Numbered from the stretch's first letter, positions 1-6,915 are shown. The stretch: 11,473 nucleotides of DNA from an uncultured Rikenellaceae bacterium (GCA_910588925.1 CAJURV010000062.1:1-11473); one strand, 5' to 3'. The notes: generated by a model not told the origin, from the sequence alone. Translations and numbers: made by a program.

Positions 1-1602
1 TTACTGCACTGTAATTTGTATGCTGTTTTTGCAGTTCGGTTTTGAAATTACATATAAGCTATTGGCTACGGCGTCGGCGACCCTCTCTCCGTCCATTGCC
101 GCCGAGAGTATGCCTCCGGCATATCCGGCACCTTCGCCGGCGGGGAACAGACCTTTCACGGCCGGGTGTTCCAGCGTGTCGTTATCGCGAGGAATCCTTA
201 CCGGCGACGACGTACGCGATTCCACGCCGACGACCACAGCTTCGCCGGTGATGAACCCGTGCATCTTACGGTCGAACATCTTGAACCCCTCTACCAACGG
301 TCGGTATATGGTCTCCGGCATCCACCTCTTCATGTCGGTTGCTACTATTCCGGGGTTGAACGAACATGCAGGTAACGATTGCGACGCTTTGCCGTTGACG
401 AAGTCGGTGAGCCTCTGTGCCGGGGCGGTAACGCCGTCTGCGGCCGCATTGTGGGCTAATCGCTCCAGCTCGGCCTGATAATGCAAACCTGCCAACACTC
501 CGTGCTCATCCATATATGCGGAGGTGTCTTCCAGCCGTATCTCCGTCACTATCCCGGAGTTGGCATATTTCGAGTTGCGGCCCGACGGCGACATGCCGTT
601 TACTACGCTCTCGCCCTCCGACGTCGCTGCCGGTACAATGAAGCCTCCCGGGCACATACAGAATGAGTAGACGCCGCGTCCTCCCGCCTGCGCCACGAGG
701 TTATAGCTTGCCGCCGGTAGCCACTCTCCGCGCGATGGCATCTTGTACTGTATCTTGTCTATGAGCTCCTGAGGGTGTTCCACCCTTACCCCCATGGCGA
801 AAGGTTTGGCCTGCAACGGTATGTTCTGGCGGTGCAGCATCCGGTATATGTCGCGCGCCGAATGGCCTGTGGCTAACACCACCGCTTCTCCCTCTATCCT
901 GTCGCCATCTGCGGTGACGACACCTCGTGTGCAGCCTCTCTCCATAATGAGCGATGCGACCCTTTTGCCGGTTATCACCTCTCCGCCGGCCGATCTTATC
1001 GTGTCGCGTATAGCGGATATTATGCGCGGAAGTTTGTCCGTGCCTATATGAGGATGGGTGTCGAACAGTATCTCGTCGGAGGCGCCGTGCATGTGGAGTA
1101 TTTCGAGCATCTTGCGGTAATCGCCGCGCTTCTTCGACCTGGTGAACAACTTGCCGTCGGAGAATGTGCCGGCTCCGCCCTCTCCGAAACAGTAGTTGGA
1201 GTCTTCGTCGAGCCGCAGATTACGGTTGAGGGCGGCTATGTCGCGTTTGCGCTGGGCCACCTCCTTGCCTCGCTCCACTACTATGGGGTGCAAGCCTCTC
1301 TCTATCAGACGCAAGGCTGCGAATAACCCCGCCGGACCGGCTCCCACTATAACCACCCGTCGGCCTCCGGTGGTGTCGTTCCACTCCAAATGCAACGGCT
1401 CCGGTTCCTTTTCGTCGTCGATGTATAGCTCCACGCACAGGCTTATGCGTACCCGTCCGCGGCGTGCGTCCACGGAGCGGCGTACCGTGCGCATAAAGGC
1501 GATACGGTCGCGTGCGATGTGTGCGGCGTCTGCTGCCGCGCTCTCTATGCGTCTGTCCGATTCCGCCTCTTCGGGCGATAATGTGAGGTTGAGAGTTATC
1601 AC
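1..1602 (-). CDS. FAD-dependent oxidoreductase, COG2509 type
   Basis: This 533-residue protein has a dinucleotide-binding GxGxxG motif at residues 87-92 (GAGPAG) and an acidic residue closing the second Rossmann strand at E110, typical of FAD binding. A glycine-rich stretch lies at about 136-152 (CFGEGGAGTFSDGK). A second flavin-contacting motif, GEGAGYAGG, lies at about 489-497. These match the uncharacterised FAD-dependent dehydrogenases of COG2509. Residues 1-80 form the small N-terminal domain usual for that group. The start is GTG at 1600-1602, immediately after the TAA of ribBA (1603-1605) with no spacer, so translational coupling is likely. The predicted N-terminus fits the family, which supports this start. 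The gene is complete, its TAA occupying bases 1-3. The last 20 or so residues extend past the final conserved helix and look unstructured. The substrate is unknown; cytosolic location is inferred from the absence of a signal peptide. Confidence 0.9.
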   Translation of the reverse strand: MITLNLTLSPEEAESDRRIESAAADAAHIARDRIAFMRTVRRSVDARRGRVRISLCVELYIDDEKEPEPLHLEWNDTTGGRRVVIVGAGPAGLFAALRLIERGLHPIVVERGKEVAQRKRDIAALNRNLRLDEDSNYCFGEGGAGTFSDGKLFTRSKKRGDYRKMLEILHMHGASDEILFDTHPHIGTDKLPRIISAIRDTIRSAGGEVITGKRVASLIMERGCTRGVVTADGDRIEGEAVVLATGHSARDIYRMLHRQNIPLQAKPFAMGVRVEHPQELIDKIQYKMPSRGEWLPAASYNLVAQAGGRGVYSFCMCPGGFIVPAATSEGESVVNGMSPSGRNSKYANSGIVTEIRLEDTSAYMDEHGVLAGLHYQAELERLAHNAAADGVTAPAQRLTDFVNGKASQSLPACSFNPGIVATDMKRWMPETIYRPLVEGFKMFDRKMHGFITGEAVVVGVESRTSSPVRIPRDNDTLEHPAVKGLFPAGEGAGYAGGILSAAMDGERVADAVANSLYVISKPNCKNSIQITVQ

Positions 1603-2832
1603 TTAGTGGCTGTCTGTCAGCCCGAGCTTGTGGCCCATCACGCGCTCTTTGGTCTCGAGGTAGTGCAGGTTGTGGCTATTGGGCTTTATTATTATGGGAA
1701 TGTTCTCGACTATCTTGAGTCCGTAACCCTCCAATGCGGCGCGTTTCTGCGGGTTGTTGGTGAGCAACCGTATGTTTCTGACCCCTAATTCGCGCAGTAT
1801 GGTGGCTCCCACGCCGTAGTCGCGTTCGTCGGGTGCGAAACCGAGCTTCACGTTGGCTTCCACGGTGTCGAGCCCCTCCTCTTGGAGCTTGTAGGCATGC
1901 AGTTTGTTCATGAGTCCTATGCCGCGTCCCTCCTGGCTCAGATATACTATCACACCTTTGCCCTCCTTGTCTATCATGCGCATTGATTCGTGTAGCTGGG
2001 CGCCGCAGTCGCAACGGCACGATCCGAAGACGTCGCCGGTGAGACACGACGAGTGCATGCGTACCAGTACCGGTTCGTCCTCTTTCCACTCACCTTTGAC
2101 TAGGGCTATGTGTTCTATGTCGCCGTTGACCTGTAGGAACGGTATGGCCTTGAAGGTGCCGAACTCCGTGGGAAGCTCCGCCGTAACGCCTTTGCGCACA
2201 AGTGTTTCGCGCTCGAGACGGTATCGGATGAGGTCGGCTATGGATATTATCTTTATACCCCATTTGTCGGCTATCTCAAAGAGTTGAGGCAGTCGGGCCA
2301 TGGTGCCGTCGGGGTTCATTATCTCTATGAGTACGCCGCCGGGCTCTATGCCGGCTATCTTGGTGAGGTCGACTACCGCTTCCGTGTGTCCTGGACGACG
2401 AAGCACCCCTTTGTCCTGTGCCATGAGGGGGAATATGTGTCCGGGCCGCCCCAGCTCCTCGGGTTTGGTGGCGGGATCGACCAATGCGCGTAATGTCTTG
2501 GTTCGGTCCGATACCGATATGCCTGTGGTGCACCCGTTGGTAAGCAGGTCTACCGACACGGTGAAAGGAGTGGAGTGCAACGATGTGTTCTCGCCGACCA
2601 TGAGGTCGAGTTTGAGCTGCTGGCATCTCTCGCGTGTGAGCGGGGCGCACAGCAGACCGCGGCCGTACTGGGTCATGAAGTTTATCATCTCGTCGGTGAC
2701 CGTTGCGGCTGCGGCAATGAAGTCGCCCTCGTTCTCACGGTCTTCGTCGTCGACTACTATGACTATACGTCCGGCTTTTATCTCTTCGATCGCCTCCTCT
2801 ATGGTGTTGAGCGATCTTTCTGTCGTTTTCAT
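1603..2832 (-). CDS. ribBA: Bifunctional 3,4-dihydroxy-2-butanone-4-phosphate synthase / GTP cyclohydrolase II
   Basis: This 409-residue cytosolic enzyme catalyses the two entry reactions of riboflavin synthesis: ribulose 5-phosphate to dihydroxybutanone phosphate (N-terminal half) and GTP to a diaminopyrimidine plus formate (C-terminal half). The RibB domain (about 8-205) has the acidic loop DDEDRENEGD at 28-37, RRPGHTEAVVDL at 145-156, and H149 and E170, which keep the 21-residue spacing of the E. coli metal-binding pair. The RibA domain (about 206-409) carries zinc cysteines C263, C274 and C276 with the E. coli 11/2 spacing, GRGIGL at 302-307, the catalytic-region motif DERDYG at 335-340 and TNNPQK at 358-363. 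Both halves look intact and the length is normal. The ATG lies 12 nt after the stop of the LptF/G-like gene, and its stop touches the next start, so it is the middle gene of an operon. No FMN riboswitch is visible upstream. Confidence 0.97.
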   Translation of the reverse strand: MKTTERSLNTIEEAIEEIKAGRIVIVVDDEDRENEGDFIAAAATVTDEMINFMTQYGRGLLCAPLTRERCQQLKLDLMVGENTSLHSTPFTVSVDLLTNGCTTGISVSDRTKTLRALVDPATKPEELGRPGHIFPLMAQDKGVLRRPGHTEAVVDLTKIAGIEPGGVLIEIMNPDGTMARLPQLFEIADKWGIKIISIADLIRYRLERETLVRKGVTAELPTEFGTFKAIPFLQVNGDIEHIALVKGEWKEDEPVLVRMHSSCLTGDVFGSCRCDCGAQLHESMRMIDKEGKGVIVYLSQEGRGIGLMNKLHAYKLQEEGLDTVEANVKLGFAPDERDYGVGATILRELGVRNIRLLTNNPQKRAALEGYGLKIVENIPIIIKPNSHNLHYLETKERVMGHKLGLTDSH

Positions 2833-2844
2833 TTCGTATGTGGT

Positions 2845-4323
2845 TTATTTCTTATTATCCGTGTGTTTTTTACCAAACAGCTTTTCTATTCCGCTTCTGA
2901 TCTTCTTCAATATTGCGTCGTATGCCTCTCTGTCTAACAGTTGCGAGTCGGTGGTCGATTTGTAGGTCAGGAACAAGGCTATGGGAAACAGTACTATCGA
3001 CGACAGCCATATACCCACGAACGGCGGCCAGGCCCCTTCGCCTACCATGCTCTCGCCCATGATTGTTATCACGTAATAGATAACGAAAAAGAGTACCGAT
3101 ATCACCACCGGCATGCCTAATCCGCCTTTGCGTATGATGGCTCCGAGCGGCGCGCCTATCAGGAAGAATATGAGTATCGACACCGGAAGCGACAGCTTCT
3201 TGTGCCAGTCGCTAAGGCTGTCGTACAGTTTTACGGTGGTGCTCTGCGTGTTGTTATGTTCCGACGCTATGTAGAATTTGAGGTCGTTGAGGCGTGAGGC
3301 CGCGTTGCTCATGATGCCGTTCTTTTTGTCTATGGATAGCGTGTCCATCGCATCGCCCAGCACGAAACGGTAGCTCTTCTCCGCTGCCAGCTCCAAACTG
3401 TCAGGGCGGTAGTATTCCATAGTGTCGCTACGTAATATATGGTTTGTGAAGATGAGCTTTACCATGTTGTCGGCTTTGGCTTTGGCGACACTCCGCAACG
3501 AGTCGATATCTTTGCTCAACTCATTGATGTTCTTGGCCTCGGAGTTATCCTCGGCTATGGGGTTGCCGCTACGTTTGAAGCTGAAACCCTCCAACGGTAG
3601 AACCATCTCCTCGTAGGCGAAGACGTAGTGACGCAATTTGGGGAGGTCGTACCATTCGTAGTTGCGGTTCTCTTCGTAGTGCTGGCCGTGGAACAACCTT
3701 ACTTTGAGGAACGCTTTGTCCTTGGATAGGCTTATATAACCCGAGTCGGCAACTATTGTACTTACGGTATTGCTGTTACGTGTGTCGTAGATGAGTACGT
3801 CGGTGAGTAATTTGGTCTTGGGGTCTTGCTTGGTTACCCGTATGCTCACCTGAGGGATGCCGTTGAAGAACACCCCGTCCTGAAACTCTATCTCCTGCTT
3901 CATCTGGCGTATGTCGAACAACAGGTTGCCCATCTTTTGGTAGGAGTAGGGCACGAAGTTGTTCATAACGAAGAAACTGCCTATGGATATAAGCACGGCC
4001 ATTATGGTGATGGGGCGTATTATCCTCTGTAACGGTATGCCGGCCGCCTTTAGAGCCAGCAACTCGTAGTTTTCGCCCAGATTACCCAGCGTCATGATGG
4101 CGGCAAAGAGGGTGGCCAGCGGAAGGCCGAGCGGTATGAGGGTAGAGGTGGTGTAGAACAGAAGTTCTATTATCACGCTTAGAGGCAACCCCTTGCCGAC
4201 AAGTTCGTCTATGTAGCGCCACAATACGTTCATGAGCAAGATGAACATGACTATGAAAAAAGACACGAACATCGGGCCCAGATAGCTCTTTAAGATGAAC
4301 TTATCCGCAGTTTTCAGTTTCAT
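2845..4323 (-). CDS. LptF/LptG-family permease (lipopolysaccharide export)
   Basis: This 492-residue inner-membrane protein belongs to the YjgP/YjgQ family (COG0795), the membrane half of the LptB2FG ABC transporter that extracts LPS and passes it to LptC and LptA. Three hydrophobic segments lie near the N-terminus (about 17-36, 49-80, 100-122) and three near the C-terminus (about 377-397, 404-421, 434-455). Between them is a periplasmic region of about 250 residues. That is the LptF/G topology, but the protein is clearly longer than the roughly 360 residues of E. coli LptG because of the periplasmic part. The start MKLKTADKF was chosen because the first membrane helix follows at the usual distance. 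The open frame continues upstream to 4632, but that extension is charged, has no family character and crosses repeat DNA. Whether this is LptF or LptG cannot be decided here. Confidence 0.9.
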   Translation of the reverse strand: MKLKTADKFILKSYLGPMFVSFFIVMFILLMNVLWRYIDELVGKGLPLSVIIELLFYTTSTLIPLGLPLATLFAAIMTLGNLGENYELLALKAAGIPLQRIIRPITIMAVLISIGSFFVMNNFVPYSYQKMGNLLFDIRQMKQEIEFQDGVFFNGIPQVSIRVTKQDPKTKLLTDVLIYDTRNSNTVSTIVADSGYISLSKDKAFLKVRLFHGQHYEENRNYEWYDLPKLRHYVFAYEEMVLPLEGFSFKRSGNPIAEDNSEAKNINELSKDIDSLRSVAKAKADNMVKLIFTNHILRSDTMEYYRPDSLELAAEKSYRFVLGDAMDTLSIDKKNGIMSNAASRLNDLKFYIASEHNNTQSTTVKLYDSLSDWHKKLSLPVSILIFFLIGAPLGAIIRKGGLGMPVVISVLFFVIYYVITIMGESMVGEGAWPPFVGIWLSSIVLFPIALFLTYKSTTDSQLLDREAYDAILKKIRSGIEKLFGKKHTDNKK

Positions 4324-4328
4324 AACCG

Positions 4329-4336
4329 CAAAGTTA
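4329..4336 (-). promoter_or_regulatory. Candidate -7 box for the lptF/G-ribBA-oxidoreductase operon
   Basis: On the minus strand this reads TAACTTTG, a full match to the Bacteroidetes -7 consensus TAnnTTTG. It ends only 5 nt before the permease ATG, so transcription would begin at or next to the start codon, giving a leaderless or near-leaderless mRNA. No TTG occurs at the -33 spacing, so the call rests on the -7 element alone. Confidence 0.45.
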
Positions 4337-4397
4337 ATATAAATTTGGATTCTCTTGAAGCAGGCTGTTAAAATTTGGCGGTGGCGCGGAATAGATG

Positions 4398-4797
4398 TTT
4401 GTGGTTGGCGAGACGGGGATTCGCTTTTTTGCTTTATGGTATGCGCATTAGCAGAATTTTGGGGTCGGATGTGATGAATGTGGTTTCTATGTCGATAGGT
4501 CAAATAGGCTTTAGCCGTACCTTGCCGGGCGTCACAGGGCAGGAGCCTGCGGGGGACCGCACAAGCGGGGCTTTCGAGAAAGTAACTGAACGTACTTTTA
4601 TCGAAAACACCCGAGAACAACCAACCGTGCAAGCGGGCCTCCGTTGGGGGAGGCTCCGGCCCGCTACCCTCCGCTCTGCTTCGGGTTTGCCAAGCGGAAT
4701 GTGTTCAATGCCCCTCCGCTACGCTCCGGGGCTGCCAAGCGGAATGTGTCTGACGTCCCTCGCTTCGCTCGGGCCGGAACGGCGGAAGTTGTTTGAT
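4398..4797 (+). repeat. Composite dispersed repeat, copy R1
   Basis: This is the first of three related copies in the window, all in the same orientation. Module A (about 4398-4460) contains GTTGGCGAGACGG, a T-run and GGTATGCGCATTAGCAGAATT. Compared with R2, the rest of module A is replaced by unrelated sequence up to about 4529. Module B (4530-4560) contains CACAGGGCAGGAGCCTGCGG. Module C (about 4616-4797) begins with AAGCGGGCC and holds the hairpin at 4633-4664. It then has CCCTCCGCT-type units alternating with GCCAAGCGGAATGTGT, present at 4688-4703 and 4733-4748. Module C is almost identical to R2 at an offset of 488 bp. No transposase or convincing reading frame is present. The open frame through it on the plus strand crosses unrelated modules and looks accidental. 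The function is unknown. Confidence 0.85.
4633..4664. other. Conserved hairpin in repeat module C (R1)
   Basis: GCGGGCC at 4633-4639 can pair with GGCCCGC at 4658-4664. Alternatively, GCCTCC (4637-4642) can pair with GGAGGC (4649-4654) around a 6-nt loop. The two folds share bases and exclude each other. The same structure recurs at 5121-5152 (identical) and 11336-11367, where the changes fall in the inner loop and leave the stems intact. Confidence 0.6.
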
Positions 4798-4848
4798 TGC
4801 TCTCGCTTATGCTCGGGCGTTTTACTTGTGCAGGTATGCTTTATGGAG

Positions 4849-5285
4849 TTTGTAGTTGGCGAGACGGTGATTTACTTTTTTTGCTTGATGGTATGCGTAT
4901 TAGCAGAATTACTTCGCCTGGATGGAGGTACGAGCGGAGCGAGTGCCATATACAAGGATTCCTTATGACAAGGTCTTTTTTTGCGTGAGGTGGATTTTTG
5001 TGTGGAGCTGGAGCGATTCACAGGGGCGGAGCCTGCGGGGGACCGCGCCTCGCTATGATGATAAGAGTGTAACCGAATATACCTAAAGCGATAAATACTA
5101 TAAATAATCCAACTGTGTAAGCGGGCCTCCGTTGGGGGAGGCTCCGGCCCGCTACCCTCCGCTCTGCTTCGGGTTTGCCAAGCGGAATGTGTTCAATGCC
5201 CCTCCGCTACGCTCCGGGGCCGCCAAGAGGAATGTGTCTGACGTCCCTCGCTCCACTCGAGCCGGAACGGCGGAAGTTGTTTGAT
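4849..5285 (+). repeat. Composite dispersed repeat, copy R2
   Basis: This is the most complete copy, 51 bp after R1. Module A (about 4849-4990) matches R3 and includes GTTGGCGAGACGGTGATTT, a T-run, CGAGCGGAGCGAG and GGATTCCTTATG. Module B (about 5013-5047) includes CGATTCACAGGG and GAGCCTGCGGGGGACCGC. A unique AT-rich spacer (about 5057-5103) follows. Module C (about 5104-5285) has the hairpin at 5121-5152 and GCCAAGCGGAATGTGT-type units. The unit near 5222 has diverged (GCCAAGAGGAATGTGT), so the copies are drifting. No gene is supported inside. Confidence 0.85.
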
Positions 5286-5420
5286 GCCTCTTCGCTATTG
5301 AAATATGTATTTTATATAAAGTAAGCGGTTAATACAAACATTAATTTGCACATGCCGTTACATAAACATAATGTGTCCACCTGAACATTATCTGTATCAC
5401 TTCATATCACGTATATCAAA
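5286..5420. other. AT-rich spacer without a recognised feature
   Basis: Base composition changes sharply from the GC-rich repeat to AT-rich DNA. I see no reading frame, promoter box or clear inverted repeat here. Together with the repeats and the structured cluster after it, it belongs to a gene-free stretch of about 1.4 kb between the permease and the fimbrial locus. Confidence 0.5.
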
Positions 5421-5524
5421 AGGGGCTTTGCCCCCTCGTTTTGGGTACTTTGTCAAGTGACAAAGTATCTCCCTTAAGGGCCCGCCGAGAGGCATCTCAA
5501 CCCATCTCAACCCATTTCAACCCA
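5421..5524. repeat. Cluster of small inverted and tandem repeats
   Basis: Four compact elements lie in about 100 bp. GGGGC-TTT-GCCCC is at 5422-5434, with TTTT shortly after on the plus strand. A perfect 10-bp inverted repeat, TACTTTGTCA-AG-TGACAAAGTA, is at 5446-5467. A perfect palindrome, CCCTTAAGGG, is at 5471-5480. Three head-to-tail 10-bp units (ATCTCAACCC twice, then ATTTCAACCC) are at 5494-5523. The first hairpin could be a weak plus-strand terminator, but no plus-strand gene needs one. Three tandem units without spacers are not a CRISPR array. The role is unknown. Confidence 0.7.
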
Positions 5525-5558
5525 CTTGCTACTAGGCTCGCCGCATCATCACAAACAT

Positions 5559-5590
5559 AAAAAAGGCCCGACGCCGTGTTGTCGAGCCTT
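5559..5590 (-). terminator. Intrinsic terminator of the fimbrial locus
   Basis: On the minus strand AAGGCTCGAC (5590-5581) pairs with GTCGGGCCTT (5572-5563), with one G-T wobble and an 8-nt loop. A run of T follows (bases 5564-5559 are A on the plus strand). It lies about 117 nt after the stop of the second fimbrillin-like gene and fits as the end of that transcript. A smaller 7-bp hairpin (AGCGTAA / TTACGCT, 5682-5705) directly follows the stop codon and may protect the 3' end. Confidence 0.7.
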
Positions 5591-5706
5591 AGATATTAGA
5601 TAGAATATTGTATAGGTGATATAGGTTTTGTTGATAGTTGATAAATATATTCTTTCAATTGCCTTGTGTCTCTTTTGAGTAAGCGTAAGTTCGAAACATT
5701 ACGCTC

Positions 5707-6768
5707 TTAGTCGATCGGATGGATCATAGAGTAAGAGGCGGTGTAGGTGCCGCTTTCCGGCTCTTCCGGTGCTTCGGGTTCTACCGGAGTACCTTCGAAC
5801 TCTATGTCTCTTTTGTATTCCACATACATGGCATAGGCACAGTTACGTACGATGGAGCCGTTGAATTTGCCGAGCGGTTGTTGAGCTATCTCGAATTTGT
5901 GATTGACGTTTTCGATAGACTCTCCCGCTGCTTTGCCGTATACCGTTACGGCGAGTCCTTTGTTCGGTTCGTCGTTTTTGGGAGTAGGCAACATGTAGAA
6001 TACCGTGTTTTCCGTATCGCCCAGCTCTACTTGCATTGTATTGGTAGAGAGCGTAGGGGCGGCATTGGTGTCGAACAGCGTGTATTCTGTGGTATAGTTG
6101 CTTAGTTCTATTTTCGTTGCGGTGAATATCTCTTTAGAGGAGATGGGGTCTCCGGAGATAGGATCTTTACCCGGAGGCGTTACATTGGTGAAACCGAAGC
6201 GCGAAACCACTCTTTCGAGTGTCAGAGATATGTCGTTATTATCGCCCATTGTTATCTCTATCCCTCTGACGGGATCGTCCTGAGCGGCCATCGGCAGGAT
6301 CTGATCTTTGTCGATCGCACCTGTCATTCTTATCTTTATCTTCTTTATATCATCGTAGGTATTTATGCCTTCGTCGGGGAATATTACCGACACATTGGAG
6401 CTCTCGCCTTTAACGTTAGCCAATGCTACGATGTGTTTCTTGAGAGTGGTGCCTGCCGTTAGCCCCTTGTAGGGAAGCTGACGTGTAATTTCGGTCTGTC
6501 CCTCTATATAGTCGAGTGTGTAGTCAATGTCAAGTTCACCGCTGTTGAAGTCGAACATCATTATTCTCAACGATTTGATCTTGCTGTCCGGTTCGGTGAG
6601 ATAGTCTCCGGCATAGGAGCCGCGTATCTCGTTCCGTTTCATGTCAGCAACACTAATCGCGAAAGTAACGCTACTGTTTTCTTCACCCCGTTGAAGCACA
6701 TCGGTAGCCTTGGTGCAGGAAGTGAACAAAAAAGCAGTTAATAATGTATGTAACAAAAGTCGTTTCAC
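5707..6768 (-). CDS. FimA/Mfa-like fimbrillin lipoprotein (probable minor or tip subunit)
   Basis: This predicted lipoprotein has 353 residues. From the GTG at 6766-6768 it begins MKRLLLHTLLTAFLFTSC, a signal peptide with lipobox FTSC and lipidated C18. The frame stays open to a TTG at 6847-6849, but that adds 27 residues before the signal and starts downstream of the candidate promoter with almost no leader, so GTG is preferred. The N-terminal half (strand SLRIMMFDFNSG, later KKHIVALANVKG) resembles the N-terminal domain of P. gingivalis FimA/Mfa-type pilins, which are exported as lipoproteins, trimmed by an Arg-specific protease and joined by strand exchange. A Pro/Glu-rich linker (about 328-339) leads to a 14-residue tail (GTYTASYS...), possibly a donor strand. 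The gene is last in the locus, behind a terminator. An accessory, tip or anchor role is inferred from position and divergence from the preceding fimbrillin, not demonstrated. Confidence 0.75.
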   Translation of the reverse strand: MKRLLLHTLLTAFLFTSCTKATDVLQRGEENSSVTFAISVADMKRNEIRGSYAGDYLTEPDSKIKSLRIMMFDFNSGELDIDYTLDYIEGQTEITRQLPYKGLTAGTTLKKHIVALANVKGESSNVSVIFPDEGINTYDDIKKIKIRMTGAIDKDQILPMAAQDDPVRGIEITMGDNNDISLTLERVVSRFGFTNVTPPGKDPISGDPISSKEIFTATKIELSNYTTEYTLFDTNAAPTLSTNTMQVELGDTENTVFYMLPTPKNDEPNKGLAVTVYGKAAGESIENVNHKFEIAQQPLGKFNGSIVRNCAYAMYVEYKRDIEFEGTPVEPEAPEEPESGTYTASYSMIHPID

Positions 6769-6851
6769 GGTGTTGTGTTTTAAGTTCGTTGAATGTTCTC
6801 TATAGCCGGTACAATAATATTTGTCGAGGCTAGAAAACGTCTGCTTCAAAG

Positions 6852-6859
6852 CAAACTTA
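6852..6859 (-). promoter_or_regulatory. Candidate -7 box for the second fimbrillin-like gene
   Basis: The minus strand reads TAAGTTTG, matching TAnnTTTG. It lies between the upstream terminator (6884-6915) and the GTG start at 6768, which would give a leader of about 75-80 nt. No TTG is visible at the -33 spacing, so support is limited to the -7 match and the sensible position. Confidence 0.35.
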
Positions 6860-6883
6860 TTTCCTTAATCCGGAAAATTTTTA

Positions 6884-6915
6884 AAAAGTGCTGCGCTGTT
6901 TTGCGCAGCACTTTT
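6884..6915 (-). terminator. Strong hairpin terminator between the two fimbrillin-like genes
   Basis: This is a perfect 13-bp inverted repeat: AAAAGTGCTGCGC (6884-6896) and GCGCAGCACTTTT (6903-6915) around a 6-nt loop. The GC-rich stem runs into a T-run on the minus strand. It starts 27 nt after the stop of the fimbrillin at 6943-8040. The stem is A/T-flanked on both sides, so it could act in both directions, but only minus-strand genes are present. It should reduce readthrough into the last gene of the locus. Confidence 0.85.

Noticed and set aside
2833..2844. FMN riboswitch ahead of ribBA
   Set aside because: Only 12 nt separate ribBA from the upstream gene, too short for the element.
2300..2965. 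Plus-strand open frame of 221 codons
   Set aside because: It is antisense to ribBA and the permease gene end, both strongly supported by motifs.
4324..4632. N-terminal extension of the permease reading frame to 4632
   Set aside because: The extra 103 residues have no membrane or signal character, run through repeat module C start and R1 spacer, and precede a family-like start next to a promoter box.
4375..4968. Plus-strand open frame of 197 codons across R1 and R2
   Set aside because: It runs through unrelated repeat modules and spacer and has no protein-like composition; the frame is not kept between repeat copies.
4398..5285. R1/R2 as insertion sequences
   Set aside because: No transposase frame and no terminal inverted repeats were found; the term dispersed repeat is safer.
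5494..5524. Possible CRISPR-like array
   Set aside because: There are only three 10-bp units directly abutting with no spacers, and no cas genes.
6769..6849. Longer form of the second fimbrillin-like gene from TTG at 6849
   Set aside because: It would put 27 polar residues before a clean lipoprotein signal, and its start would lie only 2 nt from the candidate -7 box.
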